Assembly (NCBI GenBank): GCA_033296885.1
Contig: MU863901.1
Location: forward strand, 248,001-312,000
DNA length: 64,000 nt
From: Triangularia verruculosa
Lineage: Eukaryota; Ascomycota; Sordariomycetes; Sordariales; Podosporaceae
Direction of reading: 5' to 3'
The notes beneath the pieces are model-generated. The model saw only the letters and a list, made by a program, of their open reading frames with translations, was not told the origin of the DNA and made no database searches. Position 1 is the first letter of the stretch. Every line of letters starts with the position of its first letter. Below are positions 55,990-64,000 of the stretch, one piece after another. The position numbers and the translations under genes are program-made.

Positions 55990-56570
55990 AGTGGACTCCG
56001 CAATGTTCAGTGAGCGAGTCGATGCTCTTTCAAGACGAAGACTTTGACTGTTGCTCCATAAAGTGAAGGCAGTCATACGCACGGTTTCTGCGGCCGAAAT
56101 CATGGTCGATATCGGACGAGGACTATGCGTTGCTCCCGAGAGACTAGTGAGTCCAGAAACACCATCGCTGTGGCCGAAGCATGCGGATGGTATAAAACGA
56201 GAGGTATAATTCCTTGCTCCTTCGGCATTCCGCAGCTGAGATCGAGAATGACTGGAAGAAGGCGCAGACAACCGTTGTGGCACGAACAGGAGCAAGCTAA
56301 TTCTCGCATTGGGAGCGAAGTGTATGAGAAAACGGACATCCGGGATTTCATGAGCATCTCTCCATTCCAATGACAGAACCAACATCAATTGCAGTTCGAT
56401 GCTCCATAACGATCGCCGTCAAGTATCGCAGGTAACAACCCAGTTTGTTCACGACAGCAGCACTCGGAAAGTCCGTCAAGTTCAGAAACCAGTTCAAATT
56501 GATCCTCAATCGCAGCTTCAACCACGAGAATATCTGAGCTCCGTTAACACCGCGCTCCAACCATTCCGGC
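55990..56570. other. Spacer between secreted-protein copies A and B
   Basis: Upstream region of copy A and 3' flank of copy B. Open frames on the minus strand are shadows or extensions without family signal. Confidence 0.4.
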
Positions 56571-57060
56571 CTAGCAAACGTCATTCTTGACCACAATATT
56601 CCACTTGTCATTGAAATTGACCTGTCCTTTCACAACTCCATTGTCGCCGCACTTCACAAGAAGAAGCTCCGTGGCATCGCCAAGCTGCTTCCACTCCAGG
56701 ACCTTCGCAACGGTATCCTGCATTGACCGCCGTTAGTGTCAGGACAAGATCAAGAGGGCGGCATGCTTAAGTTACCTCATTGCACAAGAAGATGGCCGAG
56801 TTCCACGAGCAGCTGACACGGTCACAATGATCAGGGCCCTTGCTGATTCTGGCTTTGTCACTCCGCGTGTAGAGATATTCGGCCCCTTTCTTGATGTTGC
56901 TGATCTCGGCCCATTTGGCACCAGGGCTGTCGCATGCGTAATCCTTGAAGTCGTCGGGGGTGGGGTCAGCAGAGATGCCGACTTGAGTTGGGGAGGGAAC
57001 GCCGTAGGCCAGGCCCGAGAAGGCCAACACGCTGGCAAGGTAGGTGAAGTTGGGCAGCAT
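56571..57060 (-). CDS. Small secreted cysteine-rich protein, copy B (intact)
   Basis: Exon 1 56776-57060 (95 codons) and exon 2 56571-56717 (48 codons plus stop) join in phase 0 to 143 aa. The signal peptide is about residues 1-20 (MLPNFTYLASVLAFSGLAYG). The mature protein has cysteines in YAC, DHCDRVSC, FLCNE, LLVKCGDN and the terminal DVC. The pattern SC(S/V)x-x-(S/C)xI(F/I/Y)xC just before the intron and KCxxx..KGxVNF.xxWNIVVK in exon 2 are shared with the decayed neighbours A and C. No known domain is recognised. The size, even cysteine number and tandem family point to an extracellular, fast-evolving protein; function unknown. Confidence 0.75.
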
Positions 57061-57524
57061 TGTGTCAGTTCTGAGTCTGTGTTGGATGGTTTGAGAAAAA
57101 AAGGAGAGACCAGCAGGTTGCTGTGGGAAAGCAAGAATTTATACCCTAGCAATCAGCTTGGACTTGAGTGGCCCAGACCGGGCAGGCAAGAGGAACTCAT
57201 TACTGCTGTTGCGGCCGCAGGATCTTTCCGCTGCTTGCCGCGGCGAGCCAGATGGAAGGCATTAGACAAAGACCGCAACTGTTTATCCCTTGGCTTCGAT
57301 TGCAAAAGCCTGCGGCCGAGAGTCGGGGGTGATATCAGCCAAATGCCAGTGGTGCTCTCCGGGAGGAGGACAACCCATAGGCATGGAACTACAGTTCATA
57401 TCATGATCAGCTCACATCAACTCACAATCAACAGCGTTAAAAAAGGAGTCAAGTAAGGTGTGCAGTCTTTTTCTACGCGAGAGTACCAATCTCTATCGGC
57501 CCTTTAGCCCTCAGCAAGCTACGC
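57061..57524. other. Spacer between secreted-protein copies B and C
   Basis: Promoter and leader of copy B. No other gene seen. Confidence 0.4.
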
Positions 57525-58077
57525 TCAACAATATGTCCCAAATTCACTTTTGACGATAACATTCCAATTTTGTGCGAAATCCGCCCGTCCCTTGACTTCA
57601 TACTTCCCGACAGGACACTTCTCCAGCAAAGACTGCGCGCCATCGGCGATAAGATCCCATGTAACCTCCCGATGGTAATAGTTCTGTTGCCATATACGTA
57701 TCACTCGGGCGAAAGCAACTTGCGAGGGTGGCTATAGATGAACTTACATCACTACACCAAATGATTCCTGAATCATATGAGCAGCTGACATGGCCGCAAC
57801 TTCGGGCGTCGTTCTGGGGTGTGCCTGACAGTCCACGCAAATACTTGATTCCCTCTTGGATGACACTTTTGGACGCTGGATCCCATTCAGACTGACCGCA
57901 TTCCTAGTCAATTATGTAGTCACTGTCATCACGCCCGGCGATATCATGTGAGCTATTGTGGAAGGGAACTGAGTTGTTGTAAATGAGGATTGCCTTGGAA
58001 AGGGACGGTGCGCCGTAGGTGACGCTGGACAGAGCCAGCACGACGGCTGCATAGGTGATGAGGAGTAGTATTGTTCA
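57525..58077 (-). pseudogene. Small secreted protein, copy C (start lost, in-frame stop)
   Basis: The family layout is complete: a hydrophobic leader ending AVVLALSSVTYG, then ECGQSEWDP, KYLRGLSG, SCGHVSCSYDSGIIWCSD at a good donor GTAAGT, and exon 2 (NYYHREVTWDLIADG through LLEKCPVG, NWNVIVKSEFGTYC). But no ATG opens the leader frame, where TGA stands at the expected start, and a TAG at 57904-57906 interrupts the frame just before the first cysteine. The splice joins in phase as in copy B. An extra intron ending at that TAG could rescue the frame, though I see no good donor. Probably a recent pseudogene. Confidence 0.65.
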
Positions 58078-58994
58078 AGGTAATTTGCGACTGTTTTGTT
58101 CGATCGTAGAAGAAGAGGAGCTAACTGTTGGGGAAGCAGAAATATATACTTGTGCAAGAGTAGCTCACAACAAGACTACTTGACAGTCATGTCTACCTGA
58201 CAGTCATGTCTCCGTTTGCCGCAGGCGATTGACTATGATATGAGGCGAAATCATTACTGGCGCCATCATGGCCTCGTCTGAAGAGCACGAGTCCTCCACG
58301 CACGCAAGTGAGCAGGTGGCATTGGCAGCTCAATGGCCGTAAGAGATTCACCTCGGAGTGGCAGACCGTCCATATCGGTTGCCCGACATTTGCTTCATTT
58401 GGGACTCTTGTCATTTCTTAGAGCAAGCAGGAAGACAGTTACAAGAATGGTCAAGACGGACAGATTTTCCGCTATTATAATGGCGCCGGTTGCATGGCGG
58501 TTGAACGTGAACTTTCAGCCTTCGATGCTTGCCGACCCTTGATCATGATCTGGGCACGGACCAAAATTGGAGCGAGCTGGTATGGACCCACGGGACCTTC
58601 TGGGTTAGGTGTGTTCGGCCGCACCTCGTCAGTTGTACCCTGACACGTGCGACAGCAAGTGACCCAATCGGTCGATGCTCATTGAGCTGTGTAGAAACGG
58701 AACCCTTCTCATGCTCTGTAGATACCGGTAGTGGATGGGCTCACTACAAAGGTTGCATCTGATATTTCTAAGCCCATGTGGCATGCGTGGACCTGAGTTG
58801 AAGGCTGCTGATAAAGCAACGCGTCAAACGCAGTCCGGGAGTGGAGGGGCATTTCAACTCTTGGGGCAAACTATTTTCAAGCACCTGGCGTCCAAAGATG
58901 ACACTCTTCCACCCACCTTGACAGCGTGTCACTCGACCGAAATTTGACACATACTTATAAACAATCCAGATTCGCCTGCTTGACATACGTCTCG
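58078..58994. other. Intergenic region
   Basis: Promoters of copy C and of the cfd1 gene. No gene recognised. Confidence 0.4.
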
Positions 58995-59995
58995 ATGTCA
59001 CTGTCCAAGATAAAGCACATCGTCCTTGTCCGTTTGCCCCACTTTCATACTGCCCCGCCATCGTCATGGTCACTGACCAAACCTCATGCTGACCAGTGAG
59101 CCAGGTTCTCTCGGGCAAGGGCGGTGTCGGCAAGTCATCTGTGACTACACAGCTAGCGTTGTCACTTTCTTTGGCAGGTCACTCGGTCGGAGTTCTCGAT
59201 GTCGACCTCACAGGCCCGTCAATCCCGCGCATGTTCGCCATCGAGGATGCCAAGGTCACGCAAGCTCCGGGCGGCTGGCTGCCCATCACAGTCCATGAAG
59301 CCGACCCATCTTCCGGTCTGGGATCCCTTCGGATCATGAGCTTGGGGTTTCTCCTCCCCGGGCGAGGTGACGCTGTTGTATGGCGTGGTCCAAAGAAGAC
59401 GGCGATGGTGCGCCAGTTCCTCTCTGATGTTTTCTGGGACGAGCTCGACTACCTCCTGATCGACACACCACCTGGAACAAGTGATGAGCACATCTCACTC
59501 GCCGAAACGCTGCTGCAAAAGGCACGGCCCGATCAGGTTGCTGGAGCGGTGGTGGTGACAACTCCGCAAGGCGTTGCGACTGCCGATGTGAGGAAGGAGC
59601 TCAATTTCTGTACCAAAACGGGAATCCGTATACTGGGGGTCGTGGAGAATATGTGTGGTTTTGTGTGCCCGAACTGCAGCGAGTGCACCAACATTTTTGG
59701 CAGTGGAGGAGGTGAAGTCATGGCCAACGACTTCAATGTCAGGTTCTTGGGACGCGTTCCTATTGACCAGCAGTTCATCGTCTTGGTCGAGACGGGCAAG
59801 AGACCGCGATATCCTGAAGGGACTGTCGTCAATGGGCAAGATATCTCCACCAAAGCTCAAGGCGCCATGGTGGAAGAGGAGACACGGGATACGGCTCAGC
59901 TGGTACAAAAGTACAAGGACTGCTCACTGGCGCCGATATTCAAGACAATTACTGCCGATGTCATCTCGGCGGTTGAACAGGCGGGCGCGCGGTAG
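58995..59995 (+). CDS. cfd1: Cfd1/NUBP2, cytosolic Fe-S cluster assembly scaffold
   Basis: Exon 1 58995-59027 (MSLSKIKHIVL) and exon 2 59105-59995 join in phase 0 to 307 aa. The 77-bp intron has a donor GTCCGT and a CTGAC branch. The join restores the N-terminus [24 protein letters not shown] with its deviant Walker A, GKGGVGKS. Other blocks are DVDLTGPS, LLIDTPPGTSDEH (Walker B) and VVTTPQGVATADVRKE. The Fe-S cluster motif is FVCPNCSEC, with the CPxC pair of the Mrp/Nbp35 family. The absence of Nbp35's N-terminal four-cysteine ferredoxin-like extension identifies it as Cfd1. With Nbp35 it assembles [4Fe-4S] clusters in the cytosol. Confidence 0.93.
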
Positions 59996-60600
59996 CACAG
60001 GGCTATTATTTCTTAGTGTTCTAGAAGTGTTCCATGAGGCACGTGCAGAGAAACAGCAGGTCAGGACATTTCAATGAAGTGTGTACCACCTGAGAGATAT
60101 GGTAGAAGGCGGACAGAGTGAGCCGAGGAAAGCTATCGGGCCGTTCTTGAAAATATCAGTATGGAATATCTCCCCAAAACTGGTTTTTGAGAGCCATGTC
60201 GCGTGTTTTTGATAAAGCATCTCACTACCGAGCAGCTTACTGTTAGGGTTAACAGCAGCGTCGCAGCAAACAACTCGCCAAGGCAACTAACAGTGGGGTA
60301 GGCACCCCTCGAGCTTTGGGACACGACAGGGGTAAGCAAACCCCGCCATCCAGGAAAAAAAGCGCAGAGAAGAATCACATCGCACCTCGATGACCAAATA
60401 AAATCCTCTCAGCACTAGATATTTATTTTCTTCCTTGCGCTATTGGCTTGTTATCAAAAACACCAGCTTACAAACTTCTGTAACCCACCTGCCGAGACTC
60501 CGATAGCCGTTCTTGTGGCCGGGACAGCTTTAGAAGCTTCGACGCCTATCGGATTGCCGCGCAAACTTGAACTCCAACAAACAAGATCCTATACAGCGAT
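59996..60600. other. Intergenic region
   Basis: 3' flank of cfd1 and promoter of the SAM decarboxylase gene. No gene seen. Confidence 0.4.
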
Positions 60601-61148
60601 GCACGCAGCCATTGAAAGATTGTGGTATGTTGAATGTGCTCCCTAACCTAGCATACGGCTAGCTATTCCTCGCCAGCCTTCACCATACCCGAGCAACGCG
60701 CCCTTTACATGCTCTGCTTGTCTGCTCCTGTCTAACTCTTCAACTTCTGGGCAGATCTCGACGGTAGCCTCCACGACTTCAACCTACGAACCTTGGGGTC
60801 TCGACATCGATAACCCTTCTTGGGTACTCGCCCTCTTCTTCTCCGATACTTCAACGCTGGTATCGGTCTAGTTGTCGTAACGGCCTGTTCTAAGCGCAAG
60901 CCCAACATTCCGCTCTCAAAGCACTATCGCGTTACCCTCCGTGCCCGACCCCCCTAACGTCCGCTTGCGAGACGTTCAGATACCACCTCCCATACACTCT
61001 GCTGCTGGCGTCGCCAGCCTCTAAGCGAGACCCCTTTCCTGTGGGCCTACTCTCTCAAGCGACCTCGAGGTCCGTTTGAGTGGCAGCTAGTGTCCCGCGG
61101 ACGTTTTCACCAGAGAACATAGCCGACACCCCCTCCACCCCACTAAAG
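60599..61148 (+). promoter_or_regulatory. Probable long 5' leader of spe-2 with a candidate uORF and leader intron
   Basis: A single upstream ATG at about 60599 opens MHAAIERL and runs into a good donor GTATGT. A pyrimidine-rich acceptor (CTGGGCAG) lies near 60754; joining the two places TGA directly after the eighth codon. From there to the spe-2 ATG at 61149 there is no ATG in about 390 bp, which is unusual by chance. Animal and plant AdoMetDC mRNAs carry polyamine-responsive uORFs; a similar role here is inference. Confidence 0.4.
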
Positions 61149-62522
61149 ATGACTTCCACCGACGTTGCCAACAGCGCCGCTACTGAGGAGACTCACCTGA
61201 CCATCAACCACGAAGTTGCGGCCGATCTCGACTCCACCAATGCCTTTGAAGGACCTGAGAAGCTTCTCGAGGTCTGGTTCGCACCGAGCGCCAAGACGCT
61301 TCCTCCTGGTGTTAAGGAGAATGGCCTAAAGTCGGTTAGCCCTTCTGTCTGGGAGGGCATGTTGGACATAGTCAACTGCAAGGTCCTGTCCATCGTCAAC
61401 TCGGATCACGTCGACGCCTACCTTTTGTCCGAGTCCAGCATGTTTGTGTTCCCCCACAAGCTTATCCTCAAGACCTGCGGTACGACCACTTTGCTCTTGG
61501 GCCTGCGGCGCCTCCTTCGCATTGCCGCTATTGATGCCGGATTTCCCTTCCATAACGTCAAGACACTTGAAGACGAGCGTGTAGCTGCCACGCCTCACCG
61601 CGTCTTCTACAGCCGTAAGAACTTCCTCTTCCCTGATCGCCAACAAGGCCCACATTCGAGCTGGAAAGAGGAGGTCAAGTTTCTGGACGAACTGTTCGAG
61701 AATGGTAGCGCCTATCTGGTTGGTCGTATGAATGCGGACCATTGGTATCTGTACATGACCTCACCTACCACCTCGACTTTGACCCCGCCTCGTACTCCTA
61801 GCTCGAGCACTGGTGGAAGCCCGACTCGCTCGGCCAAAATTCCCACGGGCATCGTTGCGCCCTGTTCGGGATCTATCGACGACAACGATGATGAGACCTT
61901 GGAGATCTTGATGATGGATCTCGACCAGGATCTTGCCAAACAGTGGTACCTCGAAGACTCAGACAAATCTGGCGAGGGCCATGCTCTCGGTACTGTCGTT
62001 TCTGATAAGTGTGGCTTGTCCGAGGTTTACCCTACTTCGGCCTACCCAGAAGCTCGCATAGACTCCTACCTCTTCACTCCTTGCGGCTTCTCTGCCAATG
62101 GTGTCATCCCGGCGCCCGCTCAGTCCAGCGATGATACTGCCAGTAGGGCTGCGCACTACTTCACTGTCCATGTCACCCCTGAGCCCATTTGCTCATACGC
62201 TTCATTTGAGACCAATGTCCCCAGTGGGCAAAATGGACGTCAGACTTCGGAGGTCATTGACCATGTGATCAACATCTTCCGACCAGGGCGCTTCACTATG
62301 ACTTTGTTCCAGACCAAGAACAAACCAGCAATCGCTAGTGATGGCGCTGACGTTGAGGGGAGCCAGAAAGGCCATGCGAAGCAGACTGTAGACCGCATTG
62401 ATGGGTACCGTCGGATTGACCGCATTATCCACGAGTTTGAGGACTACGATCTTGTGTTCCGCTACTATGAGCGCGAAGGCTGGACCGGCGCCAAGAGGGC
62501 CATGGTTGGGGAGGACTCTTAA
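61149..62522 (+). CDS. spe-2: S-adenosylmethionine decarboxylase proenzyme
   Basis: Single exon, 457 aa. Family blocks are FEGPEKLLEVWF near the N-terminus and the self-processing site YLLSESSMFVFPHKLILKTCGTT. There cleavage between Glu95 and Ser96 would create the pyruvoyl cofactor on the large subunit; Cys110 matches the conserved catalytic cysteine. RMNADHWYLY and PCGFSANGV follow. A low-complexity Ser/Thr/Pro insertion (about 225-250) is fungal-type. The enzyme makes decarboxylated AdoMet for spermidine and spermine synthesis. I chose the ATG at 61149; the frame is open further upstream but has no earlier ATG. Confidence 0.96.
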   Translation: MTSTDVANSAATEETHLTINHEVAADLDSTNAFEGPEKLLEVWFAPSAKTLPPGVKENGLKSVSPSVWEGMLDIVNCKVLSIVNSDHVDAYLLSESSMFVFPHKLILKTCGTTTLLLGLRRLLRIAAIDAGFPFHNVKTLEDERVAATPHRVFYSRKNFLFPDRQQGPHSSWKEEVKFLDELFENGSAYLVGRMNADHWYLYMTSPTTSTLTPPRTPSSSTGGSPTRSAKIPTGIVAPCSGSIDDNDDETLEILMMDLDQDLAKQWYLEDSDKSGEGHALGTVVSDKCGLSEVYPTSAYPEARIDSYLFTPCGFSANGVIPAPAQSSDDTASRAAHYFTVHVTPEPICSYASFETNVPSGQNGRQTSEVIDHVINIFRPGRFTMTLFQTKNKPAIASDGADVEGSQKGHAKQTVDRIDGYRRIDRIIHEFEDYDLVFRYYEREGWTGAKRAMVGEDS

Positions 62523-63201
62523 TTTTGTTCGGAAGAGGAACCAACAGTATCTACGAATAACGATATCTTCCCCATCATCTTGACCTGCTATTTGTTGTTA
62601 CGTCTGGGTTTGTCCGCGTCACTCTTTTTTCTTTTCTTTTCTTTTTTTGATCTCCGATAGCCATCTCAATTCACATCAAGTCTTCCTTCGTTCCAGTTGT
62701 GGCTTCTCTGAACATGTCTCTCGGCTAAGGATCTTGCTGAAGCACACGTGTTTTCCTTGCATTCCAGGTCGCTTGCATTCCAGTTCAGCTCCCAGCCTCA
62801 ATTTGGCTGGCACCAGCCTTTTCACTGTCCTCAGCTTGCCGTCATCGAGAATGTGGTTTTTCTTGCTGGTGACTCGTGTGGCGGGGCATTCTTTTTGGTA
62901 GTACCGCACTCCAGAGTCGGCCACGATGTCAGTCAAGTGTCTGCGTACCCCTCTTTCAGAGTGCCCCGGATCGACTCTCCATTACCCATTTGTCACCTTG
63001 TGACTCCTTCGCCATACTCAATTGCTTATCATTCCCCCAGGCCTCACTGCCTTGCTCCGTTGTTGTAGGGACCGGATCACCCCTGGAGCCACGTCCCTCA
63101 GCATACGCTGGCCCCCGTCAGCAACTAGGTCGCTTCGAAAGTCTATCTTTTGTTAGTAGAGGCAAAAGAACGAAGCTACCCGCTTTGTGTGCTGGAACAC
63201 G
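62523..63201. other. Intergenic region
   Basis: 3' flank of spe-2, with a CTTTTCTTTTC-type pyrimidine tract at 62625-62650, and promoter of the membrane-protein gene. No gene seen. Confidence 0.4.
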
Positions 63202-64000
63202 ATGCCACCGTTGTTACCCGCTAGCGGGACATCCTACACCGAAAGCCACAGCTACCACTCCAGGACCAAGCCGGAAACATGGCTACCTCGAATGATGCTG
63301 GGCGCGCTGGTGGCGATGGGGATAGGAAGTGCGATAGGTGCCTCACTCTCGGGCGTTGTCTTTGGTAGTACAAGGGACCTGAAGAGGGAAGGCGTCGGGA
63401 TTGCGCAGAGCTTGGTGCTTTTTGCTGTGAGTAGCCTTCATCCTCACATCAGGACCACCTTGGCTGACCAAGAGAGATGGACAGTCAATATTGTCGTTAT
63501 TCTACATCGTTCTTCACTTCTTCGCGACCAGAAAGGGAGACTGCCTCTATCTCAACTTTGATCCTCCGCTCCCAAGCTTCAAACACCAGCTACATGCCTG
63601 GGCCTCGGTGGTGATACGGTTGGCGGTAGTGATGTGGAGCAGCGCTATCATTGCGGTAGCTGTGGGGATCTACCACGGCGGAGGAGGGCACAGGACGGTT
63701 CGGTTGAACTTGGATATGTTTGCTTGCTCCTTGGGAGTGGTATTCGGGAGCATGGTGATGGTCGTGGTGCAAGTGGCGAGTAGGCCGTTTGACCTGCCGG
63801 GACTGTCATCGAGACACGACGAGATGAACCACGAAGAAGCTTTCCACGAGAAGGAAGCTCGTGGGTCGTACAGCACGTCCGGTGATAGGCCAGATACGGG
63901 CTTGAGTGTGGCTGATGAAAGTACGGTACGGGCGACGCCACCTGGCTTTGGGAAAAGGCATCGACCGAATATACCTTCAAAGTCACCGTCCAACATCAGT
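63202..64000 (+). CDS. Four-helix membrane protein, truncated by the right edge
   Basis: Exon 1 63202-63426 (75 codons) and exon 2 from 63485 join in phase 0 across a 58-bp intron (GTGAGT to GGACAG), and the frame stays open to the window edge (247 residues visible). Four hydrophobic segments are seen: LGALVAMGIGSAIGASLSGVVFG, VGIAQSLVLFASILSLFYIVLHFF (spanning the splice), WASVVIRLAVVMWSSAIIAVAVGIY and LDMFACSLGVVFGSMVMVVVQVA. A soluble, Ser/Glu-rich C-terminal tail follows. No signal peptide and no family recognised. Topology suggests a small fungal four-TM protein of the plasma or an internal membrane. Confidence 0.65.

Overview
The window is chromosomal DNA of a filamentous ascomycete, most likely a sordariomycete. 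Genes carry short introns of about 50-80 bp with GTAAGT-like donors, CTRAY branch sites and YAG acceptors. Most proteins are of fungal type: a Zn2Cys6 regulator, a con-6 conidiation protein, a CYP53 benzoate hydroxylase, an AA11 LPMO, an NPP1/NLP protein, Mim1 and Cfd1. About 30 genes or gene remnants are supported. I found no tRNA, rRNA or CRISPR array.

Layout. 1-14 kb: the 5' end of an unidentified minus-strand gene; a 1572-aa protein with two Ulp1-like (C48) protease domains, the second degenerate; a decayed aldo/keto reductase; an SDR; a small acidic protein; a con-6 homologue; an erythromycin-esterase-like hydrolase. 14.8-18.7 kb: a seven-exon Zn2Cys6 regulator and an APH-type kinase. 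18.8-27 kb: an accessory island with three copies of an apparently new MITE family, an NPP1 gene, a divergent small secreted protein, a relic of the NPP1 3' end, an inverted duplication, a broken hypothetical gene and an AT-rich RIP-like block. 27-38.4 kb: a secreted arylsulfotransferase-like protein, a DHA2-type MFS transporter, a 1352-aa ankyrin protein and a GPI-anchored AA11 LPMO. 39.6-47.5 kb: core genes, namely a Gtr1/RagA GTPase, a Shp1/p47 UBX protein, Mim1, Oxa1 and a beta carbonic anhydrase. 47.9-54.8 kb: a giant GX3-repeat protein split by a frameshift, CYP53, and a disordered 815-aa protein. 55-58.1 kb: a tandem family of small secreted cysteine-rich proteins with one intact copy between two decayed ones. 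58.9-64 kb: Cfd1, S-adenosylmethionine decarboxylase with a long leader free of ATGs, and a four-helix membrane protein running off the right edge.

The core genes belong to separate housekeeping functions (TORC1 signalling, Cdc48 cofactors, mitochondrial biogenesis, Fe-S assembly, polyamines). They are not a pathway cluster. The accessory parts (19-25 kb and 55-58 kb) show duplication, small elements and pseudogenes around secreted proteins, as expected for fast-evolving secretome loci. All functions are inferred by reading the sequence; no database search was run.
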